5,871 nucleotides of DNA from an uncultured Butyrivibrio sp. (GCA_947169985.1 CAMVRW010000156.1:1-5871), one strand, 5' to 3'. Counted from the first letter of the stretch, positions 1 through 5,871 are shown. Notes: generated from the sequence alone by a model not told the origin. Translations and numbers: made by a program.

Positions 1-659
1 CCATTAAAGCTCTCCTTTTCCTTCTCCTCCAGACCAAATGCCCTGATAACTCTTACACCTGTATGATTTTCTCTTGTAAGATTAAGCAGTCCATCCAGTC
101 CGCCTTGTATCTGTCCGTACCTTGGAATGCTCCATCTCATGATAAGTCCCACAACCAGGGATAAAAGAACTATGGTCACAAGGAAGATAAGGGCCATTCG
201 AACATTTATGGTAAATGCCATGACCATGGCTCCCAAAACCACAAAAGGTGAACGAAGGAGCAGTCTGATGGTCAGGTTTACACCCTGCTGAACCTGATTG
301 ATATCACTGGTCATGCGGGTGATCATAGCTGATGTTCCAATTCTGTCTATATCTGTATAAGAGAGCTTTTGTATATTATCGAAAAGAGCTCTTTTAACCT
401 TCTTGGCAAAGCCCGCTGCAGCCTTAGCTGCAAAAAACTGGGCAGTTACTGCACTTATAAATCCCACAATGCAAAGAAGGATCAGGATAAGGCACATATG
501 GATAACGTGGCTCTTATCTCCGCTTCCAATACCTTTATCGATCATGGACGCAATAACAAGAGGCACCATAAGTTCAAATGATGCCTCTAAAAGTTTAAAC
601 AAAGGTCCTAGTAAGGTCTCTTTTTTATAGTCTTTCAAAAAAACAAGTAGCTTTTTCAT
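1..659 (-). CDS. ABC exporter subunit, N-terminal transmembrane domain (partial)
   Basis: This is the first 219 codons of a gene that runs off the left edge. It starts at the ATG at 659-657 and reads open to base 1. The protein begins MKKLLVFLKDYKKE, an amphipathic lead-in typical of ABC exporters with membrane and ATPase domains in one chain (usually about 580 residues). Hydrophobic helices are visible at roughly residues 22-41, 53-76, 134-150 and 155-174. Between them are the exporter-type segments ITRMTSDINQVQQ (about 113-125) and RENHTGVRVIRAFGLEEKE (about 196-214), the latter being the region next to the second coupling helix. The Walker A, signature and Walker B motifs lie outside the window. 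It probably belongs to the Bacillota exporters that work as heterodimers, often annotated as multidrug exporters; the substrate cannot be told. A partner subunit may follow downstream. It lies 55 nt after the methyltransferase gene, on the same strand, and has no clear ribosome binding site. Confidence 0.88.
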   Translation of the reverse strand, partial: MKKLLVFLKDYKKETLLGPLFKLLEASFELMVPLVIASMIDKGIGSGDKSHVIHMCLILILLCIVGFISAVTAQFFAAKAAAGFAKKVKRALFDNIQKLSYTDIDRIGTSAMITRMTSDINQVQQGVNLTIRLLLRSPFVVLGAMVMAFTINVRMALIFLVTIVLLSLVVGLIMRWSIPRYGQIQGGLDGLLNLTRENHTGVRVIRAFGLEEKEKESFN

Positions 660-714
660 ATTTAATATCAAGCCTATTTTTCGTTAAGTGTGAAATAGAA
701 TAGGCTTTCCTTTT
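660..714. other. Intergenic gap with 9-bp inverted repeat, possible terminator or attenuator
   Basis: This is the only real gap between genes in the window. It contains a perfect inverted repeat, AAGCCTATT at 670-678 and AATAGGCTT at 699-707, with a 20-nt loop. On the plus strand the repeat is followed by a T-rich tract at 706-716, as in an intrinsic terminator for plus-strand transcription, yet no plus-strand gene lies before it. Read in the direction of the genes (minus), the stem is preceded by an A tract and followed by GATATTAAAT, so it lacks a proper U tract. It could be a weak terminator, a bidirectional terminator, or an mRNA hairpin controlling the ABC exporter gene. I see no convincing promoter here: a TTCACA/TGATAT pair would put the transcription start inside the ATG. 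Confidence 0.45.
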
Positions 715-2223
715 TTAGTAATTAATTCTAAGGCCCTTCGGGTAATGGTTCTTCAACATTCCTCCAGCAAGCTTCGCCCAACCAATACTGTAACAATCAA
801 CGGTCACAAGGCACCAGCCTTTCTCAACAGCCGATATTCTCAGCGTCTGCCCGTTAAGGTACTGCTGGATCTCTCCTGAATCTGAAGAAAGGTCAAAGTG
901 CAGTTTAACACCATCTGCCTTAAGATACAAGGCTAATGCATGAGAAGGCTCAAAACGGTCCTTTTTAACCGTGCCAAGGTGAAGTCCGGGGCGCATGACC
1001 TTAAGGCCCTTGATCCCCGGCATATTCTCAGGGCATAAATATAACTGATCACCAAAACTGATCACAAGTCCATCAAGAGTTTTATCAGCCTTTGCCTTAT
1101 CGAAACCTAAGTTATTCAGGGTTTCATCAAGAAACTCATTAAGTGGCTTAAGAGCTTCTTTCCTGGCAGCGATGTTGCGTCCACCGGGGACATAGTTCTT
1201 TTGTCCCTCTGTATTAAGGCTTCCATCTCTCTTAAAGACGCACATAAAGTGGCCTTCACCTTCTACTTTATGTGGCCAAAGGCGTACAGAATTTGCTACC
1301 TCAGAGAGCAAAGCTTCAGCATTTCCAGAAGCTTCAGGAATATTTTTCACAATATCCCTAACCCACTGAGGTCTTCCATTTTCCATTCCACCAACCAGTT
1401 CTACTTCCTCAGTATGGAAGTCCGGGTGGGATGCCAGAAATTTGAATACGTTCTCCTCATTCTCCTTGGGAGAAAACGTACAGGTGGAATAAACAAGTCT
1501 TCCTCCCGGAAGTAGCATCTTTGCTGCATTATTCAGGATCTCTTCCTGCCTTGAAGCACACAGCTCCACGTTTTCAGGACTCCACTCCCCGGAGGCATTT
1601 TCGTTCTTACGAAACATTCCCTCTCCTGAGCAGGGAGCATCCACCAGGATCTTGTCAAAGTATCCCTCAAATACCTCCGACAGATGTCCTGAATCCTCAT
1701 TAAGAACAAGGGCATTGGGAACCCCCATTCTCTCTATGTTAAGGGACAATATCTTAGCCCTGTCCCTGTTGATCTCATTTGTGATTAAAAGTCCTTTACC
1801 ACAGAGCCTGTCTGCAATCTGGGTAGACTTTCCTCCCGGAGCTGCGCAAAGATCCAGAACTCTGTCCCCAGGCTTCGGGTCAAGAAAGTGAACCGGCGAC
1901 ATAGCGCTTGGCTCCTGGATATAGTAAAGCCCCGCCTCGTGATAGGGATGTTTTCCGGGAGCAGCTTCTTCGCTGTAGTAGTAACCTCTTTCCTCCCAGG
2001 GTACTTGTTTTGGAATGACTCCGCCAGCCAAATCCAGGGCTTTTTCAAGGACAGCCTCGATTTCTCCTTCAGCTCTTTTCCCGACCTTCAGATAGTTCAC
2101 CCTTATACCATGACTGTAATCATCCTCAGCAGAAAAGCTCTCTACAAATTCTTCATATTCTTTTTCAGAAAAAAGCTCCTTCATACTCTGAAGGAACTTT
2201 TCCGGCAATGCACTATTATTCAA
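715..2223 (-). CDS. rsmF: RsmF-type 16S rRNA cytosine-C5 methyltransferase
   Basis: This 502-residue enzyme of the RsmB/RsmF (NOL1/NOP2/Sun) family transfers a methyl group from S-adenosylmethionine to C5 of a cytosine in rRNA, in the cytoplasm. The N-terminal RNA-binding part includes LPEKF (6-10) and GIRVNYLKV (39-47). The Rossmann core follows: YYIQEPSAM (100-108), SAM-binding DLCAAPGGKS (124-133), DAPCSGEGMFRK (195-206) with Cys198 of the PC motif, and VYSTCTFSPKENEENV (244-259) with Cys248 of the TC motif. By family knowledge the TC cysteine is the nucleophile and the PC cysteine helps product release. Residues about 340-502 form a PUA-like tail, including LGTVKKDRFEPSHALAL (416-432) and a C-terminal KNHYPKGLR (491-499). 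All key residues are present, so it looks intact. The start is TTG (2223-2221), supported by AAGAGGG 6 nt upstream; the next ATG (residue 14) would cut conserved sequence. It overlaps the STAS gene by 8 nt. The exact cytosine modified (C1407 in E. coli RsmF) is not predictable. Confidence 0.93.
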   Translation of the reverse strand: MNNSALPEKFLQSMKELFSEKEYEEFVESFSAEDDYSHGIRVNYLKVGKRAEGEIEAVLEKALDLAGGVIPKQVPWEERGYYYSEEAAPGKHPYHEAGLYYIQEPSAMSPVHFLDPKPGDRVLDLCAAPGGKSTQIADRLCGKGLLITNEINRDRAKILSLNIERMGVPNALVLNEDSGHLSEVFEGYFDKILVDAPCSGEGMFRKNENASGEWSPENVELCASRQEEILNNAAKMLLPGGRLVYSTCTFSPKENEENVFKFLASHPDFHTEEVELVGGMENGRPQWVRDIVKNIPEASGNAEALLSEVANSVRLWPHKVEGEGHFMCVFKRDGSLNTEGQKNYVPGGRNIAARKEALKPLNEFLDETLNNLGFDKAKADKTLDGLVISFGDQLYLCPENMPGIKGLKVMRPGLHLGTVKKDRFEPSHALALYLKADGVKLHFDLSSDSGEIQQYLNGQTLRISAVEKGWCLVTVDCYSIGWAKLAGGMLKNHYPKGLRINY

Positions 2224-2506
2224 AGTTTACCCTCTTATCTATGCCTGTGGCAGAAAATACGTTAAAGATATTCTCCGGGGTATTTCTTACCACGAAATTT
2301 CCATTAGCCTTTTTATGGGCAAAGACCACCTGTCTCACCCCTGAAGATGATATATACTCAAGGTCTTTTAAGTCAAGTACCAGGGTCCTGTCATCCAGCT
2401 CAAGCTTTTCCAAAAGCAGGGTAAGCTCAGGTGTTGCCTGGGTGTCCAGCCAACCTTCAAGGGCAATGACAATCTCTTTTTCTGATTCGCTAGTCTTAAT
2501 CTTCAT
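2216..2506 (-). CDS. STAS-domain anti-sigma factor antagonist (SpoIIAA/RsbV-like)
   Basis: This 96-residue protein is a single STAS domain, the usual size for SpoIIAA/RsbV-type proteins. It opens with a beta strand EIVIALEGWLDTQATPEL (11-28), matching the family's 'G.lD...' pattern, then has TLVLDLKDLEYISSSGVRQV (41-60). That segment ends in the loop that carries the phosphorylated serine. By comparison with SpoIIAA (DSSG, Ser58), the likely phospho-acceptor is Ser55, just before Gly56; the usual Asp of DSSG is replaced by Ser53. Known role of the family: the dephosphorylated form binds an RsbW/SpoIIAB-type kinase and frees that kinase's target, and phosphorylation switches it off. The natural partner is the gene just upstream, which carries both a kinase-like ATPase and a phosphatase domain. 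The gap to that gene is 26 nt, with a strong ribosome binding site. The target regulator is not in the window. Confidence 0.9.
   Translation of the reverse strand: MKIKTSESEKEIVIALEGWLDTQATPELTLLLEKLELDDRTLVLDLKDLEYISSSGVRQVVFAHKKANGNFVVRNTPENIFNVFSATGIDKRVNFE
2230..2236 (-). promoter_or_regulatory. Ribosome binding site fixing the TTG start of rsmF
   Basis: The minus strand reads AAGAGGG here, 6 nt before TTG at 2223-2221. It lies inside the final codons of the STAS gene, so the methyltransferase is probably translated by ribosomes finishing the STAS frame. This supports the TTG over any downstream ATG. Confidence 0.75.
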
Positions 2507-2514
2507 TTAATCAT

Positions 2515-2519
2515 CCTCC
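2515..2519 (-). promoter_or_regulatory. Ribosome binding site of the STAS gene
   Basis: GGAGG on the minus strand lies 8 nt before the ATG at 2506-2504, in the 26-nt gap after the sensor phosphatase/kinase gene. It is a strong independent site, which fits the STAS protein being needed in greater amount than its membrane-bound regulator (inference). Confidence 0.8.
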
Positions 2520-2532
2520 AATTAACTTTTCT

Positions 2533-4500
2533 TTAAGTATCAAGTGTCAGGGAAAGGATATTTTGCCCCATATCCCTTCTGTAACTTATATTTTGCGTGT
2601 AACGTTTGACAAGGTTGATACCCATTCCACCCTTATCAAGATCTTCAAACTCGTGCTTTGGACCATCATTCTTCAAAGGATCAAAAGGCTTTCCGTTATC
2701 CATAAACCTGACGATGAGCTTATCATCTCTTTCTTCCCAGGCCAGATTAACACTGTCAGCCCCCGAATAATCCATTATATTCACATATATTTCTTCGCAG
2801 GCAAGGACTGCATTCTTGGCCTTATCCTCATTGGTTATAACATGCATTATCGTTTCCTTCATCTTGGAAAATTCCTCAAAGGAAGCACCACCTTCCGTAT
2901 CCTCTTTTCCCATATAAAGGGCCATGAGTCCTGTCATGTCATCAAACTGCTGAAGTCCTTCCTGATATTCAAGCACTTTTTCAATAAGTGTAAGAGTCTT
3001 TTCTCTTGCAGGGAATCCGACAGTGTCTGTATTTTCACTCATCTGAGCTATGAGCCTGTCAATTCCAAACTGCTTCTGATTTTTGTCGATAGCCTCTGTG
3101 ATGCCATCGGTATACAGGAATATACCTTCTCCTTTTTTAAGGAAAAGAGTCTGCTCATGAATGTCAGCATCATCAAAAAGTCCAATGGCAAGCCCCGGAT
3201 CCACCTTAAGCTCTTTTGCCTCATCTCCAAGTAAAAGAGGTGGATTATGACCTGCATTTGCATAAGTCACCTTGCCGTTCTCAAGGTCCAGTATAAAAGC
3301 GAATACCGTAGCAAACATACACTCAGGATTGGATGCACAGATATAAGCATTGGTGTCATTCAGGGAATCAGCTACGCCCCGGCCGGCTCTTATCTTCTCT
3401 CTAATGGAGCTCTTGACCATCATCATGAAAAGAGCTGCTGACACTCCTTTTCCGGAGATGTCACCGATTATGGCACAAACTCTTTTCTCATCAAGGAAAA
3501 AGATATCGTAGAAGTCGCCGCCTACTTCCTTGGCAGGATGGGAAATTCCAAACAGGTCATATTCACTGCCCTTTATACCATACTTGTCGGGAACAATTCC
3601 CTGCTGGATCTTACGGGCCACATCCATCTGAGTCTTGTTCTGAACCTCATCGGCTGTCAGTTTTTCAATGTGCTCCATGTAACCGGTAATATCATTTACC
3701 ATGGATTCGAAGCTGTCCTCGATATCAGTTATCTCATTTCTGGTAAGAGTCTTTCTCTTTGCGTACTTAAGGCTCCTGTGTTTGGAGAAATGCTCCATAT
3801 TCCTGGAAAGCTTCTTTACAGGCTTAAAGATAAGGCGTTTTAAAAGAGACCTGGCAATGAGCATTGAAAACAAAACAACAACGCCCACCAGCACCCAGGA
3901 CCTGACCATCAGAACAACGAAGAGCCCTTTAATAACACGATAATTGTAGTCAACCTCAAGAAGAGCTTCTATTTTTCCCTCATCATCCATAAGCGGGAAT
4001 ATCCAGGCGCAAATATTGTCATTAAGTTCTTCCCTGAATTCGTAGCATCCTCCGCGATCTCCGGCAAGAGCCTGCCTTTCTGCATCTGTAAGTGGTTCAT
4101 CATCAGTAATTCCATAGTGATATTCTTCCCAGTACTTTTCGTCAAAGCCCTCTTCACTTCCGGAGAAAAGAATGTAATGGCGCTTCTCATTCTGATCGAC
4201 AGTATATACAAAGATGTACTGAAGTTCTGACTCCCGGCAGATGTGGGTAAATCTTTTTTCAAGCTCCGACCGGATTTTTTTGTCAGCAATCTCATCCACA
4301 TTTTTAACTGAGCTGAATATGATCTCTTCTATACCTGCTGCAGCAATCTTGGCCCCGGCCTGACTTTCATCAATTGCCATGTCCTCGAAGTAATCCTTAC
4401 TGCTCCAGGAAAAGAAGGAACAGGTGATAAAAAGTGCCACCAGCACAATGAAGGACATCCCGATCATCAATGGAATTCTGGGTTTTTTTAGTTTCTTCAA
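2533..4500 (-). CDS. Membrane sensor SpoIIE-type phosphatase fused to RsbW-like kinase domain
   Basis: This 655-residue protein probably both removes and adds phosphate on a STAS protein. Domains in order: membrane helix about 10-31; extracytoplasmic region 32-190, Cache-like by its ending ICAWIFPLMDDEGKIEALLEVDY (163-185); membrane helix about 193-217; HAMP-like segment and helical linker about 218-300, ending with ARKIQQGIVP; and a SpoIIE/PP2C phosphatase about 313-530. Its metal-binding motifs are VGGDFYD (Asp329), GDISGKG (Asp347), TDG (Asp465) and DDMT (Asp520/521). A C-terminal GHKL ATPase of RsbW/SpoIIAB type (about 540-655) shows CEEIYVNIMDY (N box, Glu570 and Asn574), DNGKPFDP (601-608) and GGMGINLVKRY (624-634). 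Both enzymatic domains look intact. The start is TTG (4500-4498), with GGAGG 5 nt upstream; it overlaps the previous gene as TTGA. The STAS gene lies 26 nt downstream and is the likely substrate. The signal sensed is unknown. Instead of kinase activity, the ATPase domain might only bind the STAS protein. Confidence 0.92.
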   Translation of the reverse strand: MKKLKKPRIPLMIGMSFIVLVALFITCSFFSWSSKDYFEDMAIDESQAGAKIAAAGIEEIIFSSVKNVDEIADKKIRSELEKRFTHICRESELQYIFVYTVDQNEKRHYILFSGSEEGFDEKYWEEYHYGITDDEPLTDAERQALAGDRGGCYEFREELNDNICAWIFPLMDDEGKIEALLEVDYNYRVIKGLFVVLMVRSWVLVGVVVLFSMLIARSLLKRLIFKPVKKLSRNMEHFSKHRSLKYAKRKTLTRNEITDIEDSFESMVNDITGYMEHIEKLTADEVQNKTQMDVARKIQQGIVPDKYGIKGSEYDLFGISHPAKEVGGDFYDIFFLDEKRVCAIIGDISGKGVSAALFMMMVKSSIREKIRAGRGVADSLNDTNAYICASNPECMFATVFAFILDLENGKVTYANAGHNPPLLLGDEAKELKVDPGLAIGLFDDADIHEQTLFLKKGEGIFLYTDGITEAIDKNQKQFGIDRLIAQMSENTDTVGFPAREKTLTLIEKVLEYQEGLQQFDDMTGLMALYMGKEDTEGGASFEEFSKMKETIMHVITNEDKAKNAVLACEEIYVNIMDYSGADSVNLAWEERDDKLIVRFMDNGKPFDPLKNDGPKHEFEDLDKGGMGINLVKRYTQNISYRRDMGQNILSLTLDT

Positions 4501-5396
4501 AACTTCCTCCGATTATTTTCAGAGTCTAATTTCCACTGGCTCTTAATGTTTATATTATTCTGGTAGGGATATCCTATCTTTTCATCAACAAAGAGCCCCA
4601 AAGGTACATCCTCAAATTCTATCTCAGCACTTTCAGAGCTTTCCGAAAGCTCTTTTGATGCGCTGTGAACTTCTCCGGTAATATCCAGAGAATATTCCTT
4701 ATCAAGGAGTCTCTTTATAAGTGGAGTTATGGAGTCATTGACCTCCAGCATTGATATCCTGTCATATACCTCCAAAAGCCTAAGGGATAAAAGTTCTCTG
4801 GCAAAGCCCTGGGTGGCTGCCATGACAAATTTGGGGTTACTTCCCACCATGCTGAACAAAAGCTCAATGACAATCTCTTTTCCCTGAGTGGAAGCAAGAA
4901 TAATTGACTTTGGCCTCCTTGCTTCATCATAAACAATGCAGCTAAGATCTTCATCGAATCTGTCTATGTCATTGTCACCGATTATGATCTTCTCCTTGGA
5001 GAGAAGGTCGATAGCTTCCTGAGCCTGATATAGAATAAGGTCTCTGAAGGGAATGTACTCCACATCCGGGAAATCTATGTCGATAGACTTTTTTACACCC
5101 TTCGAAGCAAATAGATCTGTTGCAGAAACAGACAGTATATTTACAGAGTTTGAAATCTTGAAGCCATCCTCCTGTAGCTGTTCTTCAAGGCTTGTAAGGT
5201 CAGATTTATAATCAAAGTTAATCTGCTTTACATTCTGAGAAATCGCCAGAGCCTGAGCAGCCTTTACAAGGTCGTAGTTCTCAGGAACCGTCATTATCCT
5301 GGCATTATTGTCAAAGAATTTTATGATGATGGCATTTTTATTCTCATCAAGGATCCTGACTCTTCCATCATGCAAAGCACTTTTAAAGAATTTCAT
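4497..5396 (-). CDS. Uncharacterised protein, possibly tandem degenerate GNAT-like domains
   Basis: I cannot name this 299-residue protein with certainty. Two stretches look like the C-terminal half of a GNAT acyltransferase fold. One is about residues 22-81 (strand AIIIKFF, helix ENYDLVKAAQALAI, strand KQINFDY, helix ending LEEQLQEDGF). The other is about 152-240 (strand CIVYDEARRPKSIIL, helix FVMAATQGFARELLSL, strand RISMLEVN, helix SITPLIKRLLDKEYSL). The acetyl-CoA-binding R/Q-x-x-G-x-G/A motif is absent from both, so catalysis is doubtful. There is no signal peptide or membrane helix, so it should be cytoplasmic. A Ser/Glu-rich linker (249-260) precedes a short C-terminal tail. The ATG (5396-5394) has GGAGG 9 nt upstream and overlaps the preceding phosphatase gene as ATGA; its own stop overlaps the next start as TTGA. 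The context suggests a signalling or scaffold role next to the partner switch, which is inference only. The fold call is tentative; existence of the gene is near certain. Confidence 0.85.
   Translation of the reverse strand: MKFFKSALHDGRVRILDENKNAIIIKFFDNNARIMTVPENYDLVKAAQALAISQNVKQINFDYKSDLTSLEEQLQEDGFKISNSVNILSVSATDLFASKGVKKSIDIDFPDVEYIPFRDLILYQAQEAIDLLSKEKIIIGDNDIDRFDEDLSCIVYDEARRPKSIILASTQGKEIVIELLFSMVGSNPKFVMAATQGFARELLSLRLLEVYDRISMLEVNDSITPLIKRLLDKEYSLDITGEVHSASKELSESSESAEIEFEDVPLGLFVDEKIGYPYQNNINIKSQWKLDSENNRRKF
4506..4510 (-). promoter_or_regulatory. Ribosome binding site fixing the TTG start of the sensor phosphatase
   Basis: GGAGG on the minus strand lies 5 nt before TTG at 4500-4498 and falls inside codons Arg-Arg of the preceding gene's NRRKF tail. 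Together with the TTGA stop/start overlap, it indicates translational coupling and supports the non-ATG start. Confidence 0.8.
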
Positions 5397-5871
5397 GCTC
5401 TTTCACCTCCACTTCTCTGGAGGCACAGGAAAGTAGCATCCTCATTTAATTCAGCTGTTCCAACATGTTCCTGAAGGTCACTTTGCAAAAGAGCTATGGT
5501 CTCCTCCGCATTTTTGCCCTCAGTATCCTTAAAGGCTTTTATGAGTTTTGTACGACCATATTCTTTTTCTTTGGAATTCATGGCATGGACAACTCCATCT
5601 GTAAAGAGAAGTAGCTTTTCGCCCGGTTCAAGCTTTATCTCAAAGCTCTGATACTTCATCCCCTCCATTACACCCATCAGGTAGGATACGTTCTCTTCAT
5701 AGGAAAAGACATGTCCCTGTGAAAGAACCAGCGCCTTTTCATGTCCGGCATTTATGACCTTAAGTGTTCCTGTAGAAATCTCATACACACCATACCAGGC
5801 AGAAAGACAAAGATTATCATCATTATCCCAGCACAGAAGGTCATTTACGGCCTCAATCTTGTCCTCAATGG
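5393..5871 (-). CDS. SpoIIE/PP2C-type serine phosphatase, C-terminal part (partial)
   Basis: This is the last 158 codons of a gene whose start lies beyond the right edge. A GTG at 5788-5786 is internal: the frame stays open to 5871 and the earlier residues (IEDKIEAVNDLLCW through LCLSAWYG) belong to the domain. The order matches the second half of SpoIIE/RsbU-type phosphatases: WYGVYEISTGTLKVINAGHEKALVL (compare the family's 'G.ld..tG.l.yvNAGH.ppll'), the metal-binding motif LLLFTDGVVHAMN, and the terminal EDATFLCL in place of the more common DDxTll, with the second Asp kept. Known role: metal-dependent removal of phosphate from a STAS-domain anti-sigma antagonist. The STAS protein encoded three genes downstream is the obvious candidate. 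The first metal-binding motifs and any N-terminal sensor domain are outside the window, so whether it is soluble or membrane-bound, and fully active, cannot be judged. Its TGA overlaps the next ATG. Confidence 0.88.
   Translation of the reverse strand, partial: IEDKIEAVNDLLCWDNDDNLCLSAWYGVYEISTGTLKVINAGHEKALVLSQGHVFSYEENVSYLMGVMEGMKYQSFEIKLEPGEKLLLFTDGVVHAMNSKEKEYGRTKLIKAFKDTEGKNAEETIALLQSDLQEHVGTAELNEDATFLCLQRSGGERA
5406..5410 (-). promoter_or_regulatory. Ribosome binding site of the GNAT-like gene
   Basis: GGAGG on the minus strand lies 9 nt before the ATG at 5396-5394, within the codons for Ser-Gly-Gly at the end of the upstream phosphatase. It supports the chosen start and coupled translation. 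Confidence 0.75.

Noticed and set aside
369..630. Two overlapping plus-strand frames of 70 and 75 codons
   Set aside because: They are antisense to the clear ABC exporter membrane domain, which reads open through the whole left end.
660..697. Possible promoter TTCACA with 18-nt spacer to TGATAT before the ABC exporter gene
   Set aside because: The -10 match is poor, and the start of transcription would fall within the ATG codon.
1888..2265. Plus-strand open frame of 125 codons antisense to rsmF
   Set aside because: It is a shadow of the methyltransferase gene; its hydrophobic and Ser/Phe-rich translation is what the complement of this coding sequence would give.
2563..3234. Plus-strand open frame of 223 codons antisense to the sensor phosphatase
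   Set aside because: It mirrors the phosphatase/ATPase coding sequence, shows no recognisable motif, and has no ribosome binding site or neighbour on that strand. The minus-strand frame has intact catalytic motifs.
3538..3843. Plus-strand open frame of 101 codons
   Set aside because: It lies wholly inside the phosphatase gene on the opposite strand, with no supporting signal.
4635..4653. Near-perfect palindrome AGAGCTTTC-c-GAAAGCTCT
   Set aside because: It falls inside the coding sequence for the Ser/Glu-rich linker (repeated Ser-Glu codons), is not at a gene boundary, and has no U tract in the gene direction. It is most likely a by-product of codon repetition.
5786..5788. GTG as start of a 131-residue phosphatase
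   Set aside because: The frame continues upstream to the window edge with phosphatase-like residues, and no ribosome binding site precedes the GTG.

Overview
The window comes from a low-to-moderate GC Gram-positive bacterium, most likely a Clostridia-class Bacillota near Lachnospiraceae/Butyrivibrio. That placement is inferred from strong GGAGG ribosome binding sites, frequent TTG starts, tightly overlapping genes and the protein flavour. No rRNA or marker gene was available to test it. All six recognisable genes lie on the minus strand, so transcription runs from high to low coordinates. I see no tRNA, rRNA, insertion sequence, CRISPR array or phage gene.

In transcription order the window holds: (1) the C-terminal part of a SpoIIE/PP2C-type serine phosphatase, cut by the right edge (5393-5871); (2) a 299-residue protein that looks like two degenerate GNAT-type halves (4497-5396); (3) a 655-residue membrane protein joining a Cache-like extracytoplasmic sensor, HAMP-like linker, SpoIIE-type phosphatase and RsbW/SpoIIAB-like histidine-kinase-type ATPase in one chain (2533-4500); (4) a 96-residue STAS-domain anti-sigma-factor antagonist (2216-2506); (5) an RsmF-type rRNA cytosine-C5 methyltransferase with a C-terminal PUA-like domain (715-2223); (6) the N-terminal membrane part of an ABC exporter subunit, cut by the left edge (1-659).

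Genes 1 to 5 look like one translationally coupled operon. The junctions are ATGA (4-nt overlap), TTGA (4-nt overlap), a 26-nt gap with a strong ribosome binding site, and an 8-nt overlap at a TTG start. The only sizeable gap, 55 nt between genes 5 and 6, holds a 9-bp inverted repeat.

Genes 1, 3 and 4 together make a partner-switching set. The STAS protein would be phosphorylated by the ATPase domain and dephosphorylated by the phosphatase domain(s), with an extracytoplasmic signal entering through gene 3. No sigma factor or other output protein is visible, so the output is unknown. The most unusual points are the kinase and phosphatase fused in one chain, the uncharacterised GNAT-like gene coupled between the two phosphatase genes, and the coupling of an rRNA methyltransferase gene to the STAS gene.
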